Below, piece by piece: positions 1 to 10,635 of a stretch of DNA of 64,000 nt (its first letter is position 1; every line of letters starts with the position of its first letter). Below the pieces are notes generated by a model. That model ran no database searches, was not told the origin of the DNA, and saw only the letters and a program-made list of their open reading frames with translations. The stretch spans positions 9,199,861 through 9,263,860 of the forward strand of contig OZ038498.1 of assembly GCA_964036315.1 (NCBI GenBank), written 5' to 3'. Made by a program: the position numbers and the translations under genes. Source of the DNA: Acanthosepion esculentum (Eukaryota > Mollusca > Cephalopoda > Sepiida > Sepiidae).

Positions 1-113
1 GGAAAATGCTGCCATTACGCAAGTCTAGTGTAACATCCAAGTAATCCGTGATTTTCAAGATGGTTTGTATATCTAACTTGAATCCGTCTTAGTTTCTGGC
101 TCACTAGGATTAT

Positions 114-118
<5 letters not shown>

Positions 119-160
<42 letters not shown>
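119..160. repeat. (TA)n microsatellite
   Basis: Uninterrupted TA dinucleotides at the outer left edge of the fold-back element that starts near 183. The apparent reading frame across it is poly Tyr-Ile and is not coding. Confidence 0.95.
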
Positions 161-163
<3 letters not shown>

Positions 164-248
164 AGTTACAAAATTTTATAACAGAAATGGAGGTGTTAAG
201 CTTAATATTACTAGACATATTAAAATACTAAAGCAAAGAACAAAAAGG

Positions 249-283
249 GAAGCAACCGGTTTCGCTCCCGCTCTTCAGGCTTC
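249..283 (-). ncRNA. Hammerhead ribozyme candidate A, left arm
   Basis: Exact reverse complement of 496-530, so it holds the same core (CTGAAGA, GAAA, TT cleavage site) and the same GAAGC/GCTTC stem I, read on the minus strand. Confidence 0.6.
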
Positions 284-495
284 TACGGGAGATTTTAATG
301 TCATTAAAAAACAGAATATGCAATGAAAATGAAATGAGTATGAGGAGGAAAAAAATAGGAGCTAGAGGCAAATGACAGCGAGCCCCAACAGACACTCACG
401 CTGTTTACACAGGGAGGGCCTTTTTTTTTTCATCCTCATACTCATTTCATTTTCATTGCATATTCTGTTTTTTAATGACATTAAAATCTCCCGTA

Positions 496-530
496 GAAGC
501 CTGAAGAGCGGGAGCGAAACCGGTTGCTTC
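496..530 (+). ncRNA. Hammerhead ribozyme candidate A, right arm
   Basis: Read directly: GAAGC (496-500), core CTGAAGA (501-507), stem II GC/GC closing a GGGA loop (508-515), GAAA (516-519), palindromic CCGG as stem III (520-523), TT (524-525), GCTTC (526-530). GAAGC and GCTTC pair as a 5-bp stem I, giving a type I hammerhead with predicted cleavage after T525. Stem II has only 2 bp and stem III would have no loop, so activity might need a dimer, as known for minimal PLE hammerheads. A competing hairpin CTCCCG/CGGGAG (488-493 with 509-514) overlaps it. Confidence 0.6.
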
Positions 531-592
531 CCTTTTTATTCTTTGCTTTATATTTTAATATGTCTAGTAATATTAGGCTTAACACCTTCATT

Positions 593-596
<4 letters not shown>

Positions 597-674
<78 letters not shown>
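597..674. repeat. (TA)n microsatellite
   Basis: About 39 TA units, forming the boundary between fold-back elements A and B. Confidence 0.95.
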
Positions 675-676
<2 letters not shown>

Positions 677-800
677 AAGAGGTTATTGTAGTTCCAACGA
701 GAGAAAAGTGTGTATATTAAAAAAAGCGAGGAACTGCAAACGTTTTTTATAGTAATATGTTGTTTTTTTTTATATATATTATGCTTTATTTTCTATAATT

Positions 801-846
801 CTGCTACACGTGTTCCCGGTCTCGCGACCTTCATCATACAAAGAGT
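801..846 (-). ncRNA. Decayed hammerhead B copy, left arm
   Basis: Minus-strand counterpart of 1479-1521 keeping GGTC-GCGA-GACC stem II and CACGTG, but the core reads TATGATGA instead of CCTGATGA and the GAAA block reads GGGAA. Predicted inactive. Confidence 0.5.
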
Positions 847-1478
847 GGATAATTCCACATATTATTAAAAAGAATTAATTTTTCTTAGGTTTTTCGATGT
901 TAAATATTCTCGATATTAGACATTCATTTTTTTGTGTTTTAGGGACCCAAATGTCTTCCTTGAACTGGCAGTGAAAAAGATCTGCATGAAGGGAAATAAA
1001 ACAATTAAGATTGGTTCAAAAGAAGGGTGAGGAAAGATATCTATATTCTTATCTTTTAATGACCCCTGTGTGTTCTTAGATCTATTTCCATTTTTTTGTG
1101 TTTTTGTCAGCATGCGTACGTATACGAATATTCCCTCTCCATGCATACGTCCCCTCTTATTATGAGGATATAGTATACACATTTGTACACACATACATAC
1201 ATACACACACACGCATATACATACACACACTTCCTATGTGGTGTAGGTTTCGTGTGTGTGCCCGTGAACAGTTTTGTTTTTATCAATATGTGTATATATA
1301 TACCAATACGCACATGTATATGCGCACTCCCTCTCTATACATACATACTGACTTATCATAAGGAATTAGTATACACATTTAAGTTACTAAAAAGAGAATA
1401 TCTAATATCGAGAATATTTAACATAGAAAAACATAAGAAAAATTAATTCCTTTTAATAACATGTGGAAATATCCACTC

Positions 1479-1521
1479 TTTGCCTGATGAAGGTCGCGAG
1501 ACCGGAAACACGTGTAGCAAA
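1479..1521 (+). ncRNA. Hammerhead ribozyme candidate B
   Basis: Segments seen: TTTGC (1479-1483), CTGATGA (1484-1490), A, stem II GGTC/GACC with GCGA tetraloop (1492-1503), G, GAAA (1505-1508), palindromic CACGTG (1509-1514), TA (1515-1516), GCAAA (1517-1521). TTTGC and GCAAA form stem I. All invariant core bases are present; the one irregularity is an A.G opposition at positions 10.1/11.1 next to stem II. Predicted cleavage is after A1516. Confidence 0.6.
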
Positions 1522-1598
1522 ATTATGGAAAATAAAGCATAATATTTTTTTTAATAAAAATCCACATTACAACCAAAAACATTTGCGGTTTCTCTCTT

Positions 1599-1605
<7 letters not shown>

Positions 1606-1666
<61 letters not shown>
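1606..1666. repeat. (TA)n microsatellite
   Basis: TA tract directly after the right arm of fold-back element B. Confidence 0.95.
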
Positions 1667-1669
<3 letters not shown>

Positions 1670-1781
1670 CGACTACACTTGACATATGTATGACTCTATC
1701 TGCAGGAGAGGATGTGTCCTTAGGTGGCAACCGGTATAGACGGAGGACAACTCTGAATGCAAAACCTCCAACTATGGCATG

Positions 1782-2130
1782 GCTCTCTATTTCTGAGATG
1801 TGGTATTGTAACTATTTACACTATCTACATTGTTCGGACTGTCGTCTTCATCTGTACTGTCGCATTCACGAAGTTTCAGCCGTTGTACGCTCAGGCATTC
1901 TTCAGGTGATATCTTTTGGAATTTTGAACCGAAACCATTATTTAGTTCACTGAGATATCCAAAGTCACGGTACGTGGAATTAGAACAAGCTACCCCCCCA
2001 CACACACACACTGGTTCTGGTTCGAAATTCGAACAAATACCACCTGAAGAATACCGAAGAGCACAACGGCCGAAACGTCGTGAATGTTACAACAAAGATG
2101 CGGGCAACAGTCCGAACAATGTAAATATAT
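1782..2130. mobile_element. T3 repeat, inverted pair (diverged)
   Basis: T3 is my label for a recurrent family with CCTGAAGA, a GC-rich stem, and GCCGAAACGTTGT. Here a minus-strand unit (about 1782-1990) faces a plus-strand unit (about 2005-2128), joined by a short C/CA-rich spacer. The plus unit reads CCTGAAGA (2044-2051) and GGCCGAAACGTCGTG. Other T3 loci are at 22.8, 32.9, 43.4 and 57.7 kb, all head-to-head. This is the most diverged copy. Confidence 0.65.
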
Positions 2131-2249
2131 TCACCTATGGGTTAAATAGCTTTACAAGCCCGAAATTGGCCAAGCGGAGCATAAGTAGAGCTGAAGACAT
2201 GGTCAATCAATGCGAGAAGGCCCTAGATCTAAATGTATCCCAGTGAGCT

Positions 2250-2900
2250 TTCATCCATCGTACATTATTTATTTCATTAGATATTTTCTTTATTGCTGCA
2301 TAATCGTTGGATATATGGTAAAAATTACAATTATAATTTATTTTCTACTTACCTGAACTTCCAGAACTCATTTTGTTTACTAGTATATGTATTATGCTTC
2401 ATGGAGTAGATGTTACCGCGCGAGTTGGCAAGCCAGACATCAAAGCAAGCATCAGCAAACAGGTAACCTATCAATTGATAGCTATAAAATGTGAATAAAA
2501 AGAGAAAACATCGCAAAGTTTGTGATACATATCATTCAAATTGTCTTGACACCTTTTACAATGAAACCAAAGTTTTTCATAATTTTCGTTGGTTGGTTGA
2601 TGTTTTTTCTTCTTCCTTTAAAGATATATACTTCTTAGATATTGAACACGATTTGTTTCACAAATGTTAGTTTTATTTTTTTAATTACTTCTTGATTCAT
2701 TCATTTTAGTTGTTACTGTATTTTTTAATTAAATGAACTGTATTATCCTATGCAAATTAGATAGACAAATATAAATAGAGAACAACTGGCGAACATTTTT
2801 AGCTAACTTGGGAAAAACCGCATGAAAATGTACTGCTCTCTTCAAGACACTTAATCCGTTTTATTCTTTAGTAATCCATTTTGGTGTACATTTCCTTTCT
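2250..2900. other. No recognised feature
   Basis: AT-rich, no long open frame, no inverted or tandem structure that I could see. If the lipase gene continues past coordinate 1, this is intronic. Confidence 0.5.
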
Positions 2901-2904
2901 CAAG

Positions 2905-3440
2905 TTTTTTTTAAAGCATTTCACCCCAAGCAAGGCGGGAAGCCACTAGCACGCAAGGGGTTACAGAGAGTTGGAGCTCGAGCAAATAGGAGTGATAGTG
3001 GAAAGGATGAAGAGAAGGATAGGGGATAGATCAAGGCATCTGGAAACGTCGATTGACATTATGTTTGAATAGTTGGAGCTTATAGCTATCAGGGAAACAG
3101 GAAAAGGGGGGGGTTCCACAGGCGAGAGGTGCGGAATATGAAGCTATTGGAGTAGAAGAGACGGCTACATTTAACAGTTTCAACAGTGAAAGGGTGAGAG
3201 CGAGATGTCAGCCTCGGAAGACGCTTGAATTCCTGGAGTCTGGGAACCAGCGAAAGCAGCTCATCGGAGCAGTTACATTGCTTATCCGTCTCTGGATTTT
3301 ATCAAGGACCTTGAGACAAACAGAAGAGGAACCAGACCATATATGCCGGCAATACTCCATTCAAGGGCGAATGGTTGATTTTATGGATTTGAAGGATTGA
3401 CTCCGGCGAGAAAAATTTCCTCGCGCAGCACAGGGAGCCG
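2905..3440 (-). mobile_element. LINE-A 3' fragment (Jockey/CR1-type)
   Basis: On the minus strand this matches the 3' end of the LINE at 47737-48800: the reverse-transcriptase C-terminal region followed by a 3' tail ending in CCTTGCTTGGGGTGAAA. The copy is 5'-truncated and carries frameshifts. The plus-strand frame at 3194-3400 is its shadow. Confidence 0.8.
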
Positions 3441-3444
3441 ACGT

Positions 3445-3840
3445 TCCTTGCGGCATATCAACCTCTATGGGTTATTTAATGCCGAAATGTAAGTGTTTTA
3501 ACGCAATTGTATGCCTTCAACTACAGATAAAATGTACTGATTATGATTTTACTATAAAAGTATTATTTGTAATTCTACTATAAATAGATATTGTTGGACA
3601 TTTTACTATAAAAATGTATTTTTTATACTTTTACAGTTGTTTGTTTTTGTTTTGGGGTTCACTATTTTCTCATAGCTGGGATCCTAACAAGTGTTACCAC
3701 TCCGGGTCAGGATGGTGATGAGAACAACAGCAATTAAGAGTTGGTTCCGCGCTGCTCAAAATCTCCAATCTCTCGACCAGTGGCATTGCTGCCGGATGTA
3801 GTTTATCATCATACCCGTACATAAGAATTACAAGCGGGGT
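3445..3840 (+). repeat. Unclassified interspersed repeat R1, copy 1
   Basis: Begins with a GGCATATCAACCT...TTTAATGCC short inverted end and finishes with CGGATGTAGTTTATC. It contains GGGTCAGGATGGTGATG and a middle section of short ACTATAAA repeats. The same layout occurs at 38345-38860 and 50590-50890. No protein, and no A/B boxes that I recognise. Confidence 0.65.
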
Positions 3841-4059
3841 GTAATTAATAAATATTCGAAGAAAAGTTTTTTTTGTTTAGTTATGACTAACAGAATTTAT
3901 AAGAGGCAAATGAAGTTAACTCGTTATCAGATTAATTCTGCTCTGACACGGGGCTGCAGACAATTTTTTTATAGAATTTGTTTTTAATACATAATTTTAT
4001 AATAAAACTAAACAGGGTGAAGAGGTGTAGCTCCGTTGTGCCCCACTGTAGGGATAAAT

Positions 4060-4395
4060 GCCCCTTCAGAATAGCATCCAATCCTGATAAATTGATATGT
4101 TGGGCGTCCTTCTACAACGCTTCCGTCAACCGCCGCGTGTATGTAGCGGTGGGTATCAAACATGCTCACTGGCAAAGCCAGAATACGAACTAAGGCGTCA
4201 AGTGAGATGCTGAACCAGAGGCGTTTGAGTACACTTGAAAAGTTGATTCAAGAGGATAACTTATTGATCACGATAAGTTTAGTAACGCCGAGTGAGAATC
4301 GAGCAGATAAGCTCACCCGAGTACCGCAACGATGGTATGATGTGATCAAGAAGGAAGCCGAACCAACAATTTGGACTGTAGCAGTTCCCGCTTAA
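4060..4395 (+). pseudogene. LTR-retrotransposon pol fragment (RNase H end)
   Basis: The frame at 4162-4395 reads KARIRTKASSEML, then RRLSTLEKLI, then ADKLTRVPQRW. The last block resembles the end of the RNase H domain of LTR-retrotransposon pol (the ADxLSR-type motif). Upstream, 4060-4160 matches the preceding part in another frame, so there is at least one frameshift. No integrase or LTR is visible nearby. Assignment to a superfamily (Gypsy or BEL) is not secure. Confidence 0.55.
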
Positions 4396-4429
4396 TTTGT
4401 GCCGTTCCTCATTCAGTGGCGATTAAGTC

Positions 4430-4530
4430 AGAATATTAACCCGAGATGAATGGCGACAACCTAGAGCTACGTAAGGCAGGGTTTTGTGGAGAGCCATGAT
4501 CGCCCATTTCCTGAAGAGGCACCGCACGGA
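4430..4530 (+). mobile_element. RTE-type LINE 3' scrap
   Basis: The segment GAGAGCCATGATCGCC followed by an H-R-T-rich end matches the C-terminus of the RTE-like frame ending near 45860 (motif WRAMIA). Only the last tens of codons remain. Confidence 0.45.
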
Positions 4531-4539
4531 AAAATAAAT

Positions 4540-6130
4540 ATGTTTTTAATCACTCACTTTACGTCATTAGGGAACTTTGATTTTCTCTAACTTGTCTTTT
4601 CAATGTTAAAGGCTTTTTCGGATTTTTACTTTTTAATCCTTCGATAATGAAGATAGTTTTAAAACTATCTTTCATATTTTCTTATGTTCTTTTGATATGT
4701 TGAATGGCCGTCTGCATACAATACTAATCTCTTGTTCCTTGGCTTTGCTTTTTATAAAGAATAAATGGCATACGCCTTATGTTTACATATGAAGACACAG
4801 GTTCTTTTATATGCAATGTGCTTTCAGGACGTGAGAAATCATGGCTCCCTAAGATAGCACTATTGAATAACTAATCATAAGCCACATTCCAAAATGTGAA
4901 GTCCTTATAAATCGGTTCATTTTCTGTTCCTCCCAAAAAGTGGCCTTTGAACAGCTTATTTTTAAGATAAGTTTTGCCTATGTTATCTATAAAAACGTTG
5001 TCATATTTATCATCCCGTGGGCGATGAATAATTAACCATTTAATGTCGTATATTAAACGTAAGAAACGAATAAAATAAGTATGAAAGACAAAACAGATTC
5101 TGTATTTCTTGCAAAAAATCTACAAGTTACTCAAAAAGAAAGTACATAATAATAAAAGAACAAAACAGATCTCAGATTCCGAAATATTTTGTAGTTGTCA
5201 TCAACTTCTCTATAATACTTCGGTATACATTTTTACATTTTTTTCCCTTTGTAACAATACGATTTTTCACATATCCTTAGAAGATCAGTAGATAAATTCC
5301 TTTTCCTTTAAGTCCACTTAATTATGGGAGTTTCTTAGGAAATTCGTCTTCAGTCTATCTTTGAGTTAACTTAAGTGTCAGTTTTTTCGGGATTTCTGTC
5401 TCCAGCCTGCCTATGAATTGGCAAACATAAAAGGTTGTTAATGATTTTCGATAATCATAAAAGTAGAGTTTGTTTTTTTTTTTCAAATTTAACCACCAAC
5501 CTGGCTTACGTGTGGTCTCAAATCTTCCGGAACACAAGTGGATGCATAGGGGGTAGACCTCAACCATTATACATATAAGTAGCGAGAGGCAGAAAGGGTC
5601 CAGCAGTCAGAGAAGTAGGTAGGAGACCAGTGAGTGAGAAAGGGGTCCAGCAGTCAGTGAGGAAGGATCCAGCGAGCAGTTCAGCCGAAGGAAAACATAG
5701 ACGGCTAAGTGAGAATTTGTATTGTTACTATTTCCCAACCTAAGTGTCTTGAAAAGCGTTTGTCGGTATTCATTGTGAATTCGATTACGGCCAAGTGGAC
5801 GAACCTGTGCACATAACTAGTCGGGTTTATAGGCATACAACTGACCTTGGATGTCATCAGGTTGTGCAGTGACGAATGGGCGGCGGACGTCGTCACATCT
5901 TTTAGGTGTTCAAGATTTTTAAAAGAAAGAACTGAATGGTATATCTATTATTATATCACTGCGACCATGTTGATAAGAACAGGAAGAGTAACAGTGAGAC
6001 TCGAATCGTTAGTTAAGGTCCATACCTTGTGTTTGTGTAAAGTAACTTTAACTCAAATGAAACCGCTGTCTTAACTGGTCTGTTTAAAAACTTTAACTCA
6101 ACGAAAAAATAAAATGAAGAGATTTTCTTA
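4540..6130. other. Lipase intron 2, no further exon found
   Basis: I looked on the minus strand for the next lipase exon (expected to encode a NSRGN-like block) and did not find it. 5567-5690 holds a TATAAGT-like sequence and two copies of GGGTCCAGCAGTCAG 45 bp apart, which could be part of a degraded LTR; I could not define ends. Confidence 0.45.
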
Positions 6131-6131
6131 C

Positions 6132-6330
6132 CTAGAGATTGATTCTGTGAATTGATTAAAAAGTTGGTGGACGAACCCAAGAATCCATGTTGCAGTAAGA
6201 GCACTTTATCGTTCATTACGCAATTGTTTCTCATCCAACCAGGAATGCGATGCAAAGTCAAGATGTAACCATCTTTTGTCTCCACTTCATGTTCTTCACA
6301 CATAAAACCTCTTGCTTTCGCCAGTTCACA
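6132..6330 (-). CDS. Acid lipase-like gene, exon 2
   Basis: A 199-nt exon with acceptor TAATATTTTTTAG before 6330 and donor GTAAG after 6132. It enters in phase 0 and leaves in phase 1 and encodes CELAKARGF...DGYILTLHRIP...VLLLQHGFLGSSTNF...NQSL. These blocks match the N-terminal part of the acid lipase family (lysosomal/gastric lipases, AB-hydrolase associated lipase region): a DGYIL.L.RIP motif and the LQHG oxyanion-region motif. Such enzymes hydrolyse triglycerides or cholesteryl esters and are secreted or lysosomal. The catalytic residues are in later exons not present here. Joined to exon 1 the spacing from the DP motif to DGYIL matches the family without gaps. No lesions are seen, so it is likely functional. 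Confidence 0.85.
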
Positions 6331-6361
6331 CTAAAAAATATTAACACGCAAATACTAATAC

Positions 6362-6747
6362 TTGCATCTATCTATCTATCTACCTATCTATCTATCTATC
6401 TGTCACAGTTTATTCATATCTATCTATCAATCACAGTTTAATCATATCTATCTATCTATCACAGTTTATTCATATCTATCTATCTATCACAGTTTATTCA
6501 TATCTTTCTATCAGTTTATTCATATCTATCTATCTATCACAGTTTATTCATATCTATCTATCTATCACAGTTTATTCATATCTATCTATCACAGTTTATT
6601 CATAGCTATCTATCACAGTTATTCATATCTATCTATCTATCTATTACAGTTTATTCATATCTATCTATCTATGTATCTATCACAGTTTATTCATATCTAT
6701 CTATCTATCACAGTTTATTCATATCTATCTATCTATCTATCTCTCAG
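6362..6747. repeat. TATC-based minisatellite
   Basis: Runs of CTAT alternate with ACAGTTTATTCATAT, giving irregular higher-order units of about 25-33 bp repeated a dozen times. It sits 30 bp from the lipase exon 2 acceptor, in intron 1. Confidence 0.9.
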
Positions 6748-6884
6748 CCTTCTGTGGCTTTAACAGTTGGATGTTCCTGATTTTCTAACTAATGTCAATT
6801 TGAAAAATATCATTAACTCCCTAATGAGCCAATGGTGATATTTTTCCTCATTTCTTTCTATTCTTTAGTAATCATAAATTAGCT

Positions 6885-7445
6885 CTTTACCACAATACGG
6901 TGGAGTATTGGATAGTGGCTCCGATTCAGAAATCGGAGAGCCAAGTTCGAATTCCATTCGGATCCATTACATTCATTTACGTGCTAATGCCCTTGGGAAA
7001 GGTAGGAAAGGCAGCTATGGGTAAATAGCAAGACAGACTGGGTTCTATAGCCTTGGATGGCAGCTGGTCTACCGCAGAAAGAAATGGCAACCTACTGCAA
7101 GAAAAAAATCTGCTTGATCAGTCATGTATCAAAAGATACTTGATCGCCTAAGCGTGTGTATCACGCATGGCAGATAACTGACTGAGTGACTTTCCAGTCA
7201 AATCAATTACATTCACTTACGCGCTAATATTACCCTTGGGAATGCTATGAATCCTCTTCTTTTCTCCCCTCCAGCTATGTATACATAGTAAGACAGACCG
7301 GATTTATACTCTTGGATGTCAACTGGCCTACCGCAGAAAGAAATGGCAACCTACTGCGGGAAAAATCTGCCTCGTCAGTCATGTATGGAAAGATACATGA
7401 TCGCCTAAGCATGTATCACGCATGGTACATAACTGGCCTATTTAG
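6885..7445 (+). mobile_element. SINE-2 pair (tRNA-derived head)
   Basis: A tRNA-like head (about 6897-6965) has an A-box-like TATTGGATAGTGGC and B-box AAGTTCGAATTCC. The body (CCGCAGAAAGAAATGGCAACC...GATCGCCTAAGC...TATCACGCATGG) follows to about 7185, then a second copy of the body alone (7195-7445) repeats it without a head. Two related units in the same direction suggest a tandem or partial duplication. Confidence 0.75.
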
Positions 7446-7827
7446 TCATCTAATGTGAAGCAAACTCACTACGGTAGTAATTGTCTGTAAGACTTTAGGT
7501 TATTATTATATAACGGCGATGTGTCTCATGTCTCTTGATGTGAAAAGAGAAACCTTTCTGGTTTCAAAAACTCTTTTAGTAATGCTCTAACTTCTATAAA
7601 ATCACACCTTAAATGATGGGGAAAATATTGCATGAACGTGCAAGCTACACCAATAAAAAAATAAGAAAATTAATTTTTTAAAAATCGGTTTTATGCTAAT
7701 TATTTTCAAAAACTATAAAAATTATATTTGAACTGTTGAAATGTTAGATTCTTAAATTTGATATTTCTTTAAAAATATGGCGCTCATTGAAGCATTCCAT
7801 GTAGAATGGTGTTGTGTGTTCTTGGCA

Positions 7828-10258
7828 CAAAGATATCACCATTTTATATTTTAAAAATAGTTTCTTTTTTCCAGATAATCAATAAATCTTAATTAAACTA
7901 TATATTCATAAAGAAAAACTTTTATTAAACGAATTACAACCACTTTCAACATTTTTATCAAGCTGGAATAAAAATATTAATTAAAAATTAAGACGTGTAA
8001 AAGTAATTGAACTCTTAAATTTAACATTTGGGGACTCCTCCTTTTGAGGTCACGATGTCGATCAGAGATTTTTCTATAATTTTAAGAAGTTTTTGTCAGT
8101 CTCTTGGCAAAACTTCCACAATTGCTTCATATTACCTTGGGTTTCTTGCATGTGCTACCTTCTTTAACTTAAACCACATATTTTCAATTGGATTTAGATC
8201 GGGACTTTGACTCGGCCATCCCAAGACTTGACATTTCTTTTTTCGAACCCAATCTTTTATTGATTTACTTTGATACTTCGAATCATTGTCCTGCTGGAAG
8301 TTCCATTCCCAACCTCAACCCAACTTTTGAACAGAGGGCAAGAATACTTTCGTTCAAAATTGATTTGTATCTTTCAGGGTCCATTGTGCCGTCAACGCTT
8401 ACTATTTTATCTGTTTCGGCTGCAGCAAAGCACCCCCAAATCATAATTCTCATGTCACCATGTTGCATGTTGGTACCAAATTCTTCTCTTCAAAAGCTGT
8501 ATTAGTAGCTCACCAGACATACCGCCTATCCCTCTTCCCCCAAAGCTCTAGTTTGATCTCATCCGACCATAAAACTTTTTTAAAGACTTTTTTCCTAACT
8601 TATTAATGTGAGATTGTTTGTGTTTTTTTTTAAAGCAGCCACTTTTTTCTTTTCTTTTTTTTTTTTTTTAAGCGTATCACCCCAAGCAAGGCTGGTGGCC
8701 ACTATCACGCATGGGGTTACAGAAGGGTTGGAGGAAGAGCAGATAGGAGTGGTAAAGGAAGGGATGTGGAGAAAGAGAAAGACGGAGGGTCGATCAAGGC
8801 AAGGGGGTTACAGAAGATTTAGATCGAGAGCAGATAGGAATGAAAGATGAAAGGAAGTGGAGAAGGGAAGTGGATAGATCAAGGCAACTGGAGATGTCGA
8901 TTGACGCTACACTTAAACCGTTGAAGATTGTACTTGTCAGGGAAACAGTAATAGGGAAGGGAGTTCCATAGGCGAGATGTGCGAGACATGAAGCTATTGG
9001 AGTAAAAGAGACGTCTACATCCAATAGTTTCAACGGTGAAGGGATGGGAACGGGATGCCAGCCTCGTAGGACGCTTAAATTCACGAGGCTTAGGGACAAG
9101 CGAAAGCAACTCCTCGGAGCAATTACCGTGGAAGTACTTGTAGAAGAGGCAGAGCGATGCAACATCGCGTCTGTGAGAGAGCGACTGCAGACGAGATGAC
9201 AAATCAGGGCCAATCACATTGCATATCTGTCTCTGGATCTTATCAAGAGAGGCAAACAGCAGGGGCCCCATACCATAAATGGCAGCAATACTCCATGCAA
9301 GGGCGAATGCTAGACTTATAGACTTGGAGGATCGATTCCGGGGAGAAGAATGTCCTGGCTCGGCACAGAGAACCAACTTTTCTTGCGGTGGATGATGCAA
9401 CTGACTCGATATATTTGTTCCATCTCAGATCAGCGGACAGCGTGAGACCGAGCAGCCGCAGAGAGGATCTCTCGAGAAGTTGGTCCTCAAACATTCTAAT
9501 GGGATGCAGGGATGGGTCCTTGTGGTGGTTAATGGAGAGCAGTTTTGTTTTAGAGGCGTTAAAGTTGACCATCCATTTCTCTCCCCAGTCCACAACCGAT
9601 TGGAGGTCCTTTTCAATTTGAGCTGCCAGGTTAATTTTGTCCGCCTCACTAGGTATTCTGCCATGAAGACTGGCTTCGTTCATATTTCGTCACACTGTCA
9701 ACATATGCACATTGATTCCAACATTGGCCAGGGAGAACCGCATTTATTTTTTGCAGAGAGCCATTTCTTGATTATGATGACATCATACCAAAGACCCTCC
9801 ATTTAAAAAATAATTTGTCGGGCGGTGGAGATATGCATCCCAAATTGTTTTGATAGCATTTTGTAACATTCTTCATCCAGAAAGGCTTCAACTATGTGAT
9901 TTTGTAAGCTTCAGGAAATTCTTTTTGATCTTGGTATATTTGTTCTTAAATTTAGTCTCCAACCGCAACCTTTTGCCTACCCAATGAGTTATATGAAAAT
10001 GAACGAGTGTCATTTTGATTTTTACATGTGCACAAACAATTATTTGACATTTATGTAAAAAACAAATACAGAGTATAAATATGAGGATTTCTTTATTTTT
10101 GCATATCTTACTTTTGAATTTTTTATTAATATTCCCGCTTGTTAAAATTTTGTGAAAGTGGTTGCAATTAGCTTATTTTCTAATGAATATATAGTTTAAT
10201 TAAGATTTGTTAATTACGCGAAAAAAAGAAACATTTTAAAAAAATATCTTTTGGGTTC
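7828..10258 (-). mobile_element. Tc1-like transposon, split by a LINE
   Basis: Terminal inverted repeats of about 130 bp are visible: 7828-7965 pairs with 10140-10258 (both contain AATCTTAATTAAACTATATA). Minus-strand coding pieces flank the inserted LINE. 9800-9990 encodes an HTH region with EAFLDEECYKMLSKQFGMHI. 8020-8580 encodes the catalytic part, including IMIWGCF, LPAGQ and WPSQSPDLNPIENMW (the third acidic motif of the DDE domain). Stops and frameshifts are present, so it is inactive. Confidence 0.85.
8640..9790 (-). mobile_element. LINE-A nested inside the Tc1 element
   Basis: Minus-strand frames encode the C-terminal half of a non-LTR reverse transcriptase: a damaged YADD region near 9715, WGEKWMVNFNASKTKLL, LRLLGLTLSADLRWNKY, PCMEYCCHLW and RLWNSLPYYCFPDKYNL, split by a frameshift near 9240. 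A poly-T stretch and the family 3' end GCCTTGCTTGGGGTGA mark the 3' terminus near 8640. Tc1 sequence resumes on both sides, so the LINE inserted later. Confidence 0.85.
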
Positions 10259-10265
10259 ACTTACT

Positions 10266-10268
<3 letters not shown>

Positions 10269-10335
<67 letters not shown>

Positions 10336-10588
10336 CAGACATAATAATAATATATATATAATATATATATAATATATAATATATATATAATATATAATAT
10401 ATATATAATATATATATAATACATATATATAATATATATATAATATATATATAATATATATATATATAATATATACATATATAATATATAATATATATAT
10501 ATAATATATATATAATATATATATATATATAATATAATATATATATATAATATAATATATATATATATAAATAAGCAGGCATAATGTT

Positions 10589-10632
<44 letters not shown>
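10269..10632. repeat. (TA)n and AATATA satellite
   Basis: Pure TA (10269-10333), then imperfect TATAATATA repeats (10350-10570), then pure TA (10592-10632). AAGCAGACATAAT and AAGCAGGCATAAT interrupt it and match the end of the adjacent PLE fragment. Confidence 0.9.

Positions 10633-10635
<3 letters not shown>

Larger units (their letters stand above)
183..596. mobile_element. Fold-back element A (PLE-type) with hammerhead in both arms
   Basis: The left arm (about 183-354) and right arm (about 421-596) are near-perfect reverse complements separated by about 66 bp, and (TA)n lies outside both arms. Each arm carries the same 35-nt hammerhead-like motif. No protein is encoded. (TA)n-flanked inverted copies with a hammerhead are typical of Penelope-like element termini, so I infer a PLE-derived non-autonomous unit. 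The near-identity of the arms implies recent formation or gene conversion. Confidence 0.75.
680..1606. mobile_element. Fold-back element B (PLE-type)
   Basis: Arms at about 680-935 and 1385-1606 are diverged reverse complements; both include an AATAAAGCATAATAT block and a hammerhead-like segment. The 450-bp centre holds CA/TA-rich low-complexity DNA and no gene. A third copy of the arm lies at 14776-15062. (TA)n follows the right arm. Inferred to be a PLE-derived inverted pair older than element A, because the arms differ at many positions. Confidence 0.7.
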
